33,415 bases of DNA from JAWUWD01 sp034112085 (GCA_034112085.1 JAWUWD010000135.1:1-33415), one strand, 5' to 3'; positions 23,893-32,604 are shown, counted from the stretch's first letter. A program made the numbers and translations. The notes: generated by a model not told the origin, from the letters alone.

Positions 23893-25104
23893 CTAAGCTA
23901 GAGCTTCTTTCACTCTTTCTGCGGCATCTTTTAGTACTATCGCAGAGGAAACTTTAAGACCTGAGTCTTGAATGATCTTAGCACCTTCTTCTGCATTAGT
24001 TCCTTGTAGTCTAACAATTATTGGCACTTCGATGTTTCCAATTTTTTTGTAAGCTTCAACTACACCATTTGCTACTCTGTCACATCTGACGATTCCACCG
24101 AATATGTTGATTAGTATAGCTTTGACATTTGGATCTTTGAGAATAATTCTGAATCCAGCTTCTACTGTTTCAGCATTTGCACCACCACCTACATCTAGGA
24201 AGTTAGCAGGTTCGCCTCCAGATATTTTGATAATATCCATAGTCGCCATAGCTAGCCCAGCTCCATTCACCATACAGCCAACATTCCCGTCTAGCTTCAC
24301 GTAGTTTAGTCCTGACTTACCAGCTTCAACCTCTAGTGGATCTTCTTCTGAAAGATCTCTAAGTTCAGCAAGGTCTTTATGACGATATAAAGCGTTTTCA
24401 TCAATATCAACTTTGGCATCTACTGCCATTATTTTGTTATCTGATGTTTTAAGGACAGGATTGATTTCAAACATTGTTGAATCAGTTCCTTCGTATGCAG
24501 CGTAAAGAGAATAGATGAATTTTACCATTTCTTTAAAAGCATTTCCTTCTAGGCCAAGAGAGAAAGCAATTTTTCTAGCTTGAAAACCTTGTAATCCAAC
24601 AGCTGGATCAATCCACTCTTTAGTGATCAACTCAGGAGTGTTTTCAGCGACATCCTCAATGTCCATTCCACCTTCTGTCGAAGCCATGATTACATTTATT
24701 CCTTTAGCCCTATCAAGTAAAATTCCTAAGTAATACTCTTTCGGCTCTGACTCACCAGGATAATAGACATCCTGAGCAATCAATACTTTATTAACTTTCT
24801 TGCCTTCATCACCAGTTTGATGAGTTACTAGAGTTCCTCCAAGTATTCCTTTCACCTTCTCGGTTACTTCGTCAATACTTTTTGCAAGAACTACACCGTG
24901 AGAACCTGTTTCATTAACAGTTCCTTTTCCTCTGCCTCCTGCATGGATTTGAGCCTTCACTACAAACCAGTCAGTTCCAGTTTCTTTGTTCAACTCTTTG
25001 GCAGCGATTACTGCTTTTTCAGGATTGTCAACAACGATCCCTTCTTGAATTCTTACTCCGTAAGACTTAAGTATTTCTTTCGATTGATATTCGTGTATAT
25101 TCAT
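23893..25104 (-). CDS. sucC: Succinyl-CoA ligase [ADP-forming], beta subunit
   Basis: 403 residues. 'MNIHEYQSKEILKSYGV' is the invariant N-terminus of SucC; the ATP-grasp domain follows ('VKAQIHAGGRGKG', 'GGMDIEDVAE', 'FEINPVLKT'), and the CoA-ligase domain has 'NGAGLAMATMDIIKISGGEP' and 'AILINIFGGIVRCDRVA'. It makes succinate, CoA and ATP from succinyl-CoA in the TCA cycle, with SucD. sucD is not adjacent, so the subunits are encoded apart. Slightly longer than E. coli SucC (388). Confidence 0.97.
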   Translation of the reverse strand: MNIHEYQSKEILKSYGVRIQEGIVVDNPEKAVIAAKELNKETGTDWFVVKAQIHAGGRGKGTVNETGSHGVVLAKSIDEVTEKVKGILGGTLVTHQTGDEGKKVNKVLIAQDVYYPGESEPKEYYLGILLDRAKGINVIMASTEGGMDIEDVAENTPELITKEWIDPAVGLQGFQARKIAFSLGLEGNAFKEMVKFIYSLYAAYEGTDSTMFEINPVLKTSDNKIMAVDAKVDIDENALYRHKDLAELRDLSEEDPLEVEAGKSGLNYVKLDGNVGCMVNGAGLAMATMDIIKISGGEPANFLDVGGGANAETVEAGFRIILKDPNVKAILINIFGGIVRCDRVANGVVEAYKKIGNIEVPIIVRLQGTNAEEGAKIIQDSGLKVSSAIVLKDAAERVKEALA

Positions 25105-25120
25105 CAGCTAAAATTTTGCA

Positions 25121-25151
25121 CGAATCTACTGGTTTTGATTTGATAATTCAA
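25121..25151 (-). promoter_or_regulatory. Candidate sucC promoter
   Basis: On the minus strand, TTG (25149-25151), a 20-base spacer, and TAGATTCG (25121-25128; 7 of 8 to TAnnTTTG). Transcription would start near 25115, about 11 bases before the sucC ATG. Confidence 0.45.
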
Positions 25152-25203
25152 GGAATAAACTCTAAAAACGGATAGGCTTTACTTCTAATTCAAATCAATT
25201 TAC

Positions 25204-25211
25204 TAAGTTTG
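25204..25211 (+). promoter_or_regulatory. Candidate -7 element (TAAGTTTG) of the LolD-like gene
   Basis: Exact TAnnTTTG match, 16 bases before the ATG at 25228. No clear -33 TTG. Confidence 0.4.
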
Positions 25212-25227
25212 ATTTTCTGAATAATAT

Positions 25228-25887
25228 ATGGTAATACTTCAAGCTCAAGATATTTATAAATCGTACAATGATTTGCCTGTTTTAAAAGGTGTAAATCTGT
25301 CTGTTGAGAAGAATGAAATAGTATCAGTAGTAGGTGCTTCTGGTGCTGGAAAGAGTACTTTATTGCATATTATGGGTGCTTTGGACACTCCTGATCGAGG
25401 CACATTGAAAGTGATGAATACGAATATTCATAAATATAGCACGAACCAACTAGCCAATTTTCGAAATCAAGAAATTGGATTTGTTTTTCAATTTCACAAC
25501 TTATTACCAGAATTTACCGCTTTGGAGAATGTTTGTATTCCGGGGTATATTGCAAAATCAGATACAAAAGAAGTAATCAAGAGGGGAGAGGAAGTATTGA
25601 AAATTTTGGGACTCACACAGAGAAAAGATCATAAACCTTCAGAACTTTCAGGTGGTGAGCAGCAAAGGGTAGCCGTAGCACGCGCGTTAATCAATCAACC
25701 TTCGATAGTCTTTGCAGACGAACCAAGTGGTAACTTAGACTCCAAAAATGCAGATGAACTACATCAGTTGTTTTTCAAGTTGAGAGATGAGTTTGATCAA
25801 ACCTTCGTTATTGTTACGCACAATAATGAATTGGCGACAATGGCAGATAGGAAACTTGAAATGGTTGACGGAGTAATCGCCAATTAA
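25228..25887 (+). CDS. lolD: ABC transporter ATP-binding protein, LolD-like
   Basis: 219 residues of a MacB/LolD-type nucleotide-binding domain. Walker A 'GASGAGKST' (36-44), Q-loop 'FVFQFHNLLPEF', signature 'LSGGEQQR' (140-147), Walker B 'IVFADEP' (160-166), then 'NLDSKN' D-loop and 'FVIVTHNNELA' with the H-loop His. It energises a lipoprotein-releasing or MacB-type efflux complex at the inner membrane. 'QFHNLLPEF' is the form found in LolD. No permease is adjacent, so the membrane partner is elsewhere; Bacteroidota often keep lolD solitary. The stop overlaps that of the convergent transporter gene. Confidence 0.88.
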   Translation: MVILQAQDIYKSYNDLPVLKGVNLSVEKNEIVSVVGASGAGKSTLLHIMGALDTPDRGTLKVMNTNIHKYSTNQLANFRNQEIGFVFQFHNLLPEFTALENVCIPGYIAKSDTKEVIKRGEEVLKILGLTQRKDHKPSELSGGEQQRVAVARALINQPSIVFADEPSGNLDSKNADELHQLFFKLRDEFDQTFVIVTHNNELATMADRKLEMVDGVIAN

Positions 25888-26690
25888 AAGAAACCTTCAC
25901 TTTTATCGGCCGCTTCTTCTGTGGTTCTATGAGCAAGTTCTTTCCCGAGATATTTATCAATAATGAAGTGTGCTAAATAGAGTAGTGGTGTAATCAATAT
26001 TGCTACACCAAATTTATAGATGTAATTGATTACCCCAACAGATATTACCTGTTGCATACTCCACTGAGCATTAGTAGGAGCAAGGATGTAAAATGCGATG
26101 AACAGGACGACAAAACTATCAACCAATTGAGAGACAAGTGTTGATCCTGTAGCTCTGGCCCAGATCATTTTGCTTCCGGTGATTTTACGCAGCTTATGAA
26201 ACACATACACATCGAGTAATTGCCCAACTAAAAATGCAACCAGTGAACCCACAATGATTCCAGCTCCTTGGCGGAATATTTTGTTAAAGGCAAAATTCAC
26301 ATCGAAGGCGTCACCTTTATTGTCGGTACTATTGATATCTAGCCAGAAATCTGCAGGTGCCAAATAAGTCACTACCCAAATCACAACGAATACATAAGAA
26401 ATTATTGCGACAGTGAGATAAGTAACTTTCTTCACTCCCTCTTTGCCAAAGTATTCATTGATAATATCAGTTGTGATAAAGACCGCTGGCCAAATAACAA
26501 CTCCAGCGGTGAGGTTGAAGTCTAGTACAAAACCTTCCAATAATGGAATTTGTGCTGGATCGAATCCAAATGTCTGTTCAAGAGAAAATATTTTCACACC
26601 GATCATTTCCGCAAGGATGGCATTGGCAAGAAAAATTCCAGAAAGTACAATAAACAGATTCATTTTTTTGGAAGATGTTATAGCTGACAT
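25884..26690 (-). CDS. Queuosine precursor transporter (YhhQ/VUT family)
   Basis: 268 residues with 6-7 membrane helices. 'FLANAILAEMIGVKIFSL' at the N-terminus and the 'WPAVFITTDIINEYFG' block are diagnostic for the VUT_1/YhhQ family, which imports queuosine precursors such as preQ0. The last helices carry 'STLVSQLVDSFVVLFIAFY', the conserved Gln-Asp-containing stretch. It is last in a tight minus-strand run: the start lies one base after the rnz stop, so it is co-translated with rnz. Its stop overlaps the convergent lolD stop by 4 bases (TTAA). The pairing with rnz suggests a tRNA-maturation theme, which is inference. Confidence 0.9.
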   Translation of the reverse strand: MSAITSSKKMNLFIVLSGIFLANAILAEMIGVKIFSLEQTFGFDPAQIPLLEGFVLDFNLTAGVVIWPAVFITTDIINEYFGKEGVKKVTYLTVAIISYVFVVIWVVTYLAPADFWLDINSTDNKGDAFDVNFAFNKIFRQGAGIIVGSLVAFLVGQLLDVYVFHKLRKITGSKMIWARATGSTLVSQLVDSFVVLFIAFYILAPTNAQWSMQQVISVGVINYIYKFGVAILITPLLYLAHFIIDKYLGKELAHRTTEEAADKSEGFF

Positions 26691-26691
26691 A

Positions 26692-27609
26692 TTATTCTGC
26701 TAATTCTATTTCAGCACCTTCTTGTGCGAGTTGTGTTGCTAAAAACACTTGTTTGGCTTCATCTAAGAATGGAGAGATATCTCTATATCTAGCAGAATAG
26801 TGCCCTAAAAGTAATTGGCTAACTTCTGCAAGTTTAGCAATGTGAGCGGCTTGTAAAGCGGTACTATGAAAAGTCAAGGTTGCCCTTTCTTTCATTTCGT
26901 CCAAAAAAGTAGATTCGTGATATAACAAATCTACTTGGTTAATGAATGGAGTTATAGACTCGTCATATTTAGTGTCAGAGCAATAGGCATAGCTTCTAGA
27001 TTTTTTAGCAGGAAGTGTAAGTGACTCATTTTTATAGATCAATTCGTCTGATTCATCCAATATGTCTTTTCCGTTTTTTAAACGAACGATATTGACCAAT
27101 GATAAATCAACTGGTAAGGTGTCTTTGTTTATTCTCTTTGGTTTGGGCTTTTCTCGCCATACAAATCCACAACAAGGAATTCTATGCTGGAGTGGAAATG
27201 AATTAATGACCAATACATCATTCTCAAATATAATATTGAATTCATCGGTGTCTAGTCTCTGATAAGAAATAGGGTAGTTGAGCGATGTTTGTGAATATCT
27301 AAACTGCGTGGTAATGATCTCTGCTAGCCCATTTGGTCCATGCACTACGAGTTTTTTCTTTCTCCCCAAAAGATTCATTGACGAAAGTAATCCTACAAGT
27401 CCTAAATAGTGGTCGCCATGAAGATGACTGATCATTATATGATCAATCTTCTGGGCTTTGATGTTATGATGTGAAAGTCGAAGTTGAGTACCTTCTCCAC
27501 AATCTATCAGAAAAGTGAGTTTTCCGATTTCTAATAACTGGGCACTTTGATGCCTGCCGTATGCAGGCAATGAAGCACTAGTACCCAGTATAGTTAGTCT
27601 GAACGTCAA
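26692..27609 (-). CDS. rnz: Ribonuclease Z
   Basis: 305 residues of metallo-beta-lactamase fold that cut 3' trailers off tRNA precursors. The zinc motif HxHxDH is 'MISHLHGDHYLG' (His62, His64, Asp66, His67). The N-terminus 'TFRLTILGTSASLPAYGRH' fits RNase Z, as do 'FLIDCGEGTQLRL', 'CSDTKYDESI' and the C-terminal 'LLLGHYSARY'. No upstream in-frame ATG exists before a stop; the start is TTG at 27607-27609, 15 bases after the STAS gene's stop, so translation probably depends on coupling. tRNAs lacking an encoded CCA, as the one at 23774, need exactly this enzyme. Confidence 0.95.
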   Translation of the reverse strand: MTFRLTILGTSASLPAYGRHQSAQLLEIGKLTFLIDCGEGTQLRLSHHNIKAQKIDHIMISHLHGDHYLGLVGLLSSMNLLGRKKKLVVHGPNGLAEIITTQFRYSQTSLNYPISYQRLDTDEFNIIFENDVLVINSFPLQHRIPCCGFVWREKPKPKRINKDTLPVDLSLVNIVRLKNGKDILDESDELIYKNESLTLPAKKSRSYAYCSDTKYDESITPFINQVDLLYHESTFLDEMKERATLTFHSTALQAAHIAKLAEVSQLLLGHYSARYRDISPFLDEAKQVFLATQLAQEGAEIELAE

Positions 27610-27624
27610 CTTGAGCTGACGCTA

Positions 27625-28005
27625 TTATTCGCCTCCTTCTTTCTTGAGGTCATTTTCTAATTCATTGATGAAAACAGCTTCTACAGCTTCTTCAACTGTG
27701 TCAAAGATATTCAGTACGCTATCCAATTGAGAGATTTTTATCAATTTAGCCGTATGATCAGAAAGTCCTGAAAGCACAAATATCCCACCTTCTTCTTGCA
27801 CGATTCTATTACCCACTAACAAAGAGCTTAATCCTGATGAATCAGTGTATTTCACTTCTTGAAGATCAAGGATAATGTTTCTAATTCCTTCTGCATGAAT
27901 AGTTAATAATTCTGACTTCAAGTTTGGAGCTACGCTAGAGTCTAGCTTTTCTTCATGAAGTGTAACTGTTGCGTATTTCTCTTGTTTGTCTATTGTGTAT
28001 TTCAT
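27625..28005 (-). CDS. STAS-domain anti-sigma factor antagonist
   Basis: 126 residues, one STAS domain (SpoIIAA-like). The phosphorylation loop 'VKYTDSSGLSSLLVGNRI' has the D-S-S-G motif (55-58); Ser56/57 is the expected kinase target. Strand pattern 'YATVTLHEEKLDSSVAPNLK' and 'IRNIILDLQEVKY' fit. An acidic tail (ENDLKKEGGE) follows. It should bind an anti-sigma factor or similar kinase; no partner is in the window. It sits between purC and rnz, 51 bases after purC. Confidence 0.9.
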   Translation of the reverse strand: MKYTIDKQEKYATVTLHEEKLDSSVAPNLKSELLTIHAEGIRNIILDLQEVKYTDSSGLSSLLVGNRIVQEEGGIFVLSGLSDHTAKLIKISQLDSVLNIFDTVEEAVEAVFINELENDLKKEGGE

Positions 28006-28056
28006 AGGTATGTATATTCTTACTAGTTTCTAATTTACAAAATATAGTTTGATTCA

Positions 28057-29001
28057 TCACTGTCCGTGTACGGAACGAAGGATGTTTTGTTCGATCGTTT
28101 TCTTGTCAGAATTATATGTATGTGCCTGGAATTTTTCGCCTGTCACTTTTTCATATAGTTCTATATATCTATCAGAGATACTTTTAACCACATCATCACT
28201 CATTTCTGGAATAGATTGCCCTTCTAATCCCTGAAAACCATTACTGATAAGCCACTGTCTCACAAATTCTTTGGACAATTGTTTTTGAGATTCTCCTTGA
28301 TCTTGCCTTTGTTGATACCCTTCTCTATAAAAAAATCTCGAAGAATCTGGTGTATGAATTTCATCTATCAAATGAATCTCATTGTTGAATTTACCAAATT
28401 CATACTTGGTATCCACTAAGATCAAATCTTGTTTGATTGCCAATTCGGTACCTCTCTCGAAAAGCGCAAAAGTGAATTGTTCAAGAGCAGTGTAGTCAGC
28501 TTCAGTGACCAGCCCTTGTTTGATTAGTTCTTCTTTTGAGATATCCTCGTCATGTCCTTCATGGGCTTTAGTTGTGGGAGTGATAATAGGTGTTGGAAGC
28601 TTATCATTCTCCTTAAGTCCTTCTGGTAGTGCTACGCCACACAGCACTCTTTTTCCTGATTTATAAGTTCGCCAAGCATGACCGGCTAAATATCCTCTAA
28701 TCACCATCTCTATTGGGAATGGTTCACATTTCAATCCGACAGAAGCATTTGGCTCTGGAGTAGCAATCAACCAATTGGGTACAATGTCTTTGGTTGCTTC
28801 CAAGTTTTTGGCTGCCACCTGATTAAGTACCTGACCTTTGAATGGTATAGCTCTTGGTAGCACCACATCAAAAGCTGAAATTCTATCAGAGGCTATCATC
28901 GCAATTTTATCACCAAAAAAGTAAACGTCACGTACTTTTCCGCGATAAAAATCGGTCTGTCCTTCGAAATTGTAATCGGATTCTTTGATAGCTTCATTCA
29001 T
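28057..29001 (-). CDS. purC: Phosphoribosylaminoimidazole-succinocarboxamide synthase
   Basis: 315 residues. SAICAR synthetase motifs: 'FYRGKVRDVY', 'MIASDRISAFDVVLP', 'GQVLNQVAAKNLEATKDIVP', 'PFPIEMVIRGYLAGHAW' and 'LILVDTKYEFGKF'. It joins CAIR and Asp with ATP in purine synthesis. This is the long form (about 300+ residues), as in other Bacteroidota and eukaryotes. The ATG at 28999-29001 (MNEAIKES) is chosen; a TTG three codons upstream would extend it by MSS. The gene heads a minus-strand operon with STAS, rnz and the queuosine transporter and is divergent from the ABC gene at 29128. Confidence 0.96.
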   Translation of the reverse strand: MNEAIKESDYNFEGQTDFYRGKVRDVYFFGDKIAMIASDRISAFDVVLPRAIPFKGQVLNQVAAKNLEATKDIVPNWLIATPEPNASVGLKCEPFPIEMVIRGYLAGHAWRTYKSGKRVLCGVALPEGLKENDKLPTPIITPTTKAHEGHDEDISKEELIKQGLVTEADYTALEQFTFALFERGTELAIKQDLILVDTKYEFGKFNNEIHLIDEIHTPDSSRFFYREGYQQRQDQGESQKQLSKEFVRQWLISNGFQGLEGQSIPEMSDDVVKSISDRYIELYEKVTGEKFQAHTYNSDKKTIEQNILRSVHGQ

Positions 29002-29127
29002 GGAGGACAAAGTTAATCAAGAGGATATATTTATTGACATCACAATTCAATTATATCCATTGAAATAAGAAAATAACCATCAAAAAAATGTGGTTGGTCA
29101 TCATGGATATATTATTCATATTGCGGC

Positions 29128-29778
29128 ATGTTATCAACTGTAGGTGTTTCAAAAAAATTTGACAAGGGAGAATCGCTATTTTTCCCTGATATAGCGTTGG
29201 AGAATGGAGAACATGGTGTTCTATTAGGACAATCGGGAACAGGGAAAACTACGCTACTTCATGCAATAGGAGGGTTGATCAGTTGCGAGTCTGGATCTAT
29301 AGTGCTGAATGGAGAAAATCTCTTCAAAATGAACCAGACTAAAATGGATGTTTTTAGAGGTCGGCATATTGGGTTAATATTTCAAAAAAACTACTTAATC
29401 AGCGCATTGAACGTCTACGATAATATTGCATTGGCACAGCGCCTTGCAGGAGAAAAGGAAGACGCTGCTTTAATAAAAAACATACTGGAAGAATTGAATA
29501 TAGGGGATAAATGGAAATCAAACATCAATACGCTTAGTCATGGTCAAGCTCAGCGCGTAGCGATAGCCCGAGCGATGATCAATAAACCACAACTAATATT
29601 AGCTGATGAACCCACGGCAAGTTTGGATGATCAACATGCAACTACCGTAATCGATATGTTGAAGAGTCAAGCAAAAAAGAACAACGCCAATTTGATCATT
29701 GCTACACATGATCAAAGAGTAAAAGAAATGTTTAGCCATCAAATTATCTTGCGAAGTGATGAACATGCTCAAGCTTAG
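29128..29778 (+). CDS. ABC transporter ATP-binding protein (MacB/LolD-type)
   Basis: 216 residues. Walker A 'GQSGTGKTT' (34-42), Q-loop 'LIFQKNYLIS', signature 'LSHGQAQR' (136-143; His in place of the usual first Gly), Walker B 'LILADEP' (156-162) and 'LIIATHDQRVKEMF' with the H-loop. It partners the FtsX-type permease encoded next, with a 20-base overlap. The ATPase-permease-DUF3299 order recurs in proteobacterial metal-linked clusters. Divergent from purC by about 125 bases. Confidence 0.9.
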   Translation: MLSTVGVSKKFDKGESLFFPDIALENGEHGVLLGQSGTGKTTLLHAIGGLISCESGSIVLNGENLFKMNQTKMDVFRGRHIGLIFQKNYLISALNVYDNIALAQRLAGEKEDAALIKNILEELNIGDKWKSNINTLSHGQAQRVAIARAMINKPQLILADEPTASLDDQHATTVIDMLKSQAKKNNANLIIATHDQRVKEMFSHQIILRSDEHAQA

Positions 29779-31009
29779 TTGGAAATATTTGTGGATAAAA
29801 CCACTTAACCTAATGCTTAATACGGTGTTGTTTGGGTTGGGGGTAGGAATAATTGTGTTCTTGATGATTGCTCAAAAGCAATTGGCTGGAAATCTAACCA
29901 GCAGTGGTAAGGGGATTGACTTAGTGGTTGGTGCAAAGGGAAGCCCAATGCAATTAATTTTAAGTAGTATCTATCAAATAGACTACCCAACCGGAAATAT
30001 TTCACTTTTGGAAGCAGAACAGTTGACTAAGAATAGATTTGTTAAAAAGGCTGTTCCTCTTGCGCTAGGTGATGCTTATAATGGGGTGCGAATCGTTGGG
30101 ACTACTGCAGGTTATTTAGAATTATACAATGCTGACATATCTGATGGCAAGGCTTGGTCTGGAGAGATGGAGGTATGTTTGGGAAGTGCCGCTGCTGAGA
30201 AACTCGGGATGAAATTGGGAGATGAATTTGTTGGTCAGCATGGACTAGCGAATGGAGGCTATGATCATGACGAACATGGGAAATTTAAAGTCGTAGGGAT
30301 CTTAGCAGAAACTGGAGCGATAATAGACCAATTGATTCTGACTAATATTCAGGCTGTATGGATGGTGCATGAAGAAGAGCATAATGAAGTTGAAGTACTG
30401 GCCGCAGATAGTGATACGATTTTGCTAAGTAAATTGATACCAAGTGTAAATCTAAACAGTGAAGATAGCACTAGAGAAATTACCTCACTATTGGTGCAGT
30501 ATCGATCACCCATGGGAGCGATGCAACTCCCTAGATATATCAATCAAAAGACAAATATGCAGGCAGCTTCTCCTACTTTTGAAATGGCGAGATTACTGAC
30601 ATTGGTGGGTGTAGGAGTAGATGTATTTGAGGGATTTGCTTATATTATTTTGTGTGTTGCGCTGCTCAGCGTACTCATGGCTATATACAATGCTCTCAAA
30701 GACCGAAAGCATGATTTGGCAGTGATGCGGGCACTAGGTGCCTCGAAGAGCTTACTTTTTAGAAGTATTATTTCAGAAGGTATGATGATTGCATTTTTAG
30801 GTACGGTTCTGGGTTTGATTTTCGGACATGCAATGATTGCTGGAGTAGCTTCTTATATGCAGAATGCATCTAATTTCTCAGGAGCTGTATTTTATTTAGA
30901 GGAAGTCATAGTTGTGATTTTAGGAACTCTAGTAGGGGTTTTGGTCGCGGTAGTTCCTGCATATAGTTTGTACAGGGTGGATGTGTCAAAGACTTTGACT
31001 CAAGATTAG
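29759..31009 (+). CDS. ABC transporter permease (FtsX/MacB family)
   Basis: 416 residues from the ATG at 29759 (a GTG three bases earlier is possible). One N-terminal membrane helix ('LNTVLFGLGVGIIVFLMIAQ'), a large periplasmic MacB_PCD-like domain with 'GIDLVVGAKGSPMQLILSSI', then three C-terminal helices: 'YIILCVALLSVLMAIYNAL', 'MMIAFLGTVLGLIFG' and 'VIVVILGTLVGVLVAVVPAY'. The FtsX 'DRKHDLAVMRALGAS' linker is present. The periplasmic part has His/Asp/Glu-rich spots ('GYDHDEHGKF', 'HEEEHNEVEV') that could bind a metal. The start overlaps the ATPase gene by 20 bases. Confidence 0.9.
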   Translation: MNMLKLSWKYLWIKPLNLMLNTVLFGLGVGIIVFLMIAQKQLAGNLTSSGKGIDLVVGAKGSPMQLILSSIYQIDYPTGNISLLEAEQLTKNRFVKKAVPLALGDAYNGVRIVGTTAGYLELYNADISDGKAWSGEMEVCLGSAAAEKLGMKLGDEFVGQHGLANGGYDHDEHGKFKVVGILAETGAIIDQLILTNIQAVWMVHEEEHNEVEVLAADSDTILLSKLIPSVNLNSEDSTREITSLLVQYRSPMGAMQLPRYINQKTNMQAASPTFEMARLLTLVGVGVDVFEGFAYIILCVALLSVLMAIYNALKDRKHDLAVMRALGASKSLLFRSIISEGMMIAFLGTVLGLIFGHAMIAGVASYMQNASNFSGAVFYLEEVIVVILGTLVGVLVAVVPAYSLYRVDVSKTLTQD

Positions 31010-31024
31010 AAATAATTAATTAGA

Positions 31025-31498
31025 ATGATGAATAATAAAACAATAATGAAAGGCCTATTGTTCACTATGATGATGGTCTCAATGCGAATAGCCAGTGCTC
31101 AAAGTAAATACAAAGGACTGCCTTCTACGACTTGGCCTAAACTATATGATATTAGTTATGAGACTAAGAATGATGAGTTTGGCGAATACGAAGCTCCTAT
31201 TTTCAGTGATGCTGCAAAAAGTATAGAGGGCAAGGTTATTTATATAGAAGGATATATCATGCCTTTTGAAGGCATCGAAACTAATAAATTCATATTGTCT
31301 TCTTTACCGATCAATGCTTGCTACTTCTGTGGAAATGGTGGACCAGAGTCGGTTATTCAAATCATCACAAAGAAACCTATTCGGTACACTGAGAAGCCAG
31401 TTGAGTTGAAAGGCGTACTGAAACTTAATCCAGACAACCCCGAGGAATTGATCTATAGTTTGATAGATACAGATTTTTCGGGAGTATTGGAATTCTAA
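31025..31498 (+). CDS. Exported DUF3299-like protein
   Basis: 157 residues with a signal peptide (about 1-25, ending ASAQ). The core 'AAKSIEGKVIYIEGYIMPFE' and 'FILSSLPINACYFCGNGGPE' with a CxxC pair is the pattern of DUF3299 proteins, which in proteobacteria lie beside MacB-type ABC genes. Here it is 15 bases after the permease stop, so it is very likely part of the same transcript and the same complex. The CxxC may bind metal. Its stop is directly next to the stop of the convergent gene (31498/31499). Confidence 0.8.
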   Translation: MMNNKTIMKGLLFTMMMVSMRIASAQSKYKGLPSTTWPKLYDISYETKNDEFGEYEAPIFSDAAKSIEGKVIYIEGYIMPFEGIETNKFILSSLPINACYFCGNGGPESVIQIITKKPIRYTEKPVELKGVLKLNPDNPEELIYSLIDTDFSGVLEF

Positions 31499-31900
31499 TT
31501 ATTCACTAACGGCATTGAAATGGCCTTGCTCTTTGTCATTAAAGTAAATGTGGAAAGTATAGGAGGACCCTTCTTTGACGATTTTGTACATAGTAGAGGC
31601 ATCTACTTTGGCTCCGTTGGAAGCTGAAGTCCACACTACTTTTATTTCATTGTGCTTATTGTGAACTATTTTGGCCTTACCTATTTCTTTGCCTTCATGA
31701 TTATACTCTGTCCATGTTTTATCATGAATCTTTATCATTTTGAGTTTTTTGCTTAAGTCTTTACCTTCTACATCAAGGGCTTTAATAGACAACTCTATAT
31801 TGTCAAGTACTCCTTCATGAGTTTTATGTTGGGCGAAAGAATTGTAAGTACTAAAGATCAAAGCGATGAATGATACAAATACTAATTTGGGAAATTTCAT
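31499..31900 (-). CDS. Small exported protein of unknown function
   Basis: 133 residues with a signal peptide (about 1-23, ending NSFAQ). The mature part is basic and His-rich ('AQHKTHEG', 'VHNKHNE', 'FHIYFNDKEQGHFN') and probably beta-rich. No recognised domain. It is convergent with the DUF3299 gene, sharing no base but with stop codons touching. His content next to a putative metal ABC cluster is suggestive but not proof. Confidence 0.75.
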   Translation of the reverse strand: MKFPKLVFVSFIALIFSTYNSFAQHKTHEGVLDNIELSIKALDVEGKDLSKKLKMIKIHDKTWTEYNHEGKEIGKAKIVHNKHNEIKVVWTSASNGAKVDASTMYKIVKEGSSYTFHIYFNDKEQGHFNAVSE

Positions 31901-31983
31901 TTCGAGCTGATTTGTTATACCAATAAGTTAATAAATATTAAGCATTTAATATAGCTCGATAGTAAAAAGCTATTTTTGAGTCT

Positions 31984-32595
31984 ATGTTATTACCATATTT
32001 TAAAAAGGGCGTAATTGAAGCGGGATGTGACGAAGCAGGTAGAGGCTGTTTGGCTGGTCCAGTTGTGGCTGGAGCAGTGATTCTGCCTGTGGACTACAAA
32101 CATCCACTCCTCAATGATTCCAAAGTGCTTAGCCATAAGAAGCGACTGATACTCAGAGAGGAAATCATCAAAGAGTCCATATCGTGGGCGGTAGGAGAAT
32201 ATAGCCATGAGGAAATAGATGAAGTGAACATATTGAAAGCTTCGTTTTATGCTATGCACCGGGCAGTTGATCAATTGACGCCAGTTCCAGAACACCTAAT
32301 CATAGATGGGAATCGCTTTATTAATTATAAAGATCTCTCTCATGACTGCATTATAAAGGGAGATGGCAAGTATCTATCAATTGCTGCGGCCTCTATTATG
32401 GCAAAAACTCATCGTGATGAGTTGATGGAAAATCTTGCCCTGAAATACCCAGAGTATGGATGGGAACAAAACGCTGGCTATCCCACCAAGGCACATCGTC
32501 AGGCGATACGAGATCATGGTATCACTCCTTATCACCGAAGAACTTTCAAGCTTCTTCCAGAGCAGGAAGAGTTATTTGAAAATAGATCCATATAA
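31984..32595 (+). CDS. rnhB: Ribonuclease HII
   Basis: 203 residues. 'EAGCDEAGRGCLAGPVVAGA' carries the catalytic Asp16-Glu17; 'HLIIDGNRF' holds Asp108, and 'IAAASIMAKTHRDELM' the last conserved block with its Asp. The C-terminus 'GYPTKAHRQAIRDHGITPYH' is the family's substrate-binding part. It cuts RNA in RNA-DNA hybrids. A TATTTTTG (31971-31978) that fits the -7 consensus lies just 5 bases before the ATG, so the transcript may be nearly leaderless. Confidence 0.96.
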   Translation: MLLPYFKKGVIEAGCDEAGRGCLAGPVVAGAVILPVDYKHPLLNDSKVLSHKKRLILREEIIKESISWAVGEYSHEEIDEVNILKASFYAMHRAVDQLTPVPEHLIIDGNRFINYKDLSHDCIIKGDGKYLSIAAASIMAKTHRDELMENLALKYPEYGWEQNAGYPTKAHRQAIRDHGITPYHRRTFKLLPEQEELFENRSI

Positions 32596-32604
32596 ATCTG
32601 TAAG

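Noticed and set aside
25204..25211. Reading the LolD-like gene as part of an operon with sucC
   Set aside because: The two genes are divergent, with separate promoter candidates.
29052..29111. TATATCCAT / ATGGATATA inverted repeat in the purC-ABC gap
   Set aside because: Arms 42 bases apart in AT-rich sequence; no further sign of an operator.
31990..32295. Minus-strand frame of 101 codons within rnhB
   Set aside because: Shadow of rnhB, whose catalytic motifs are clear.
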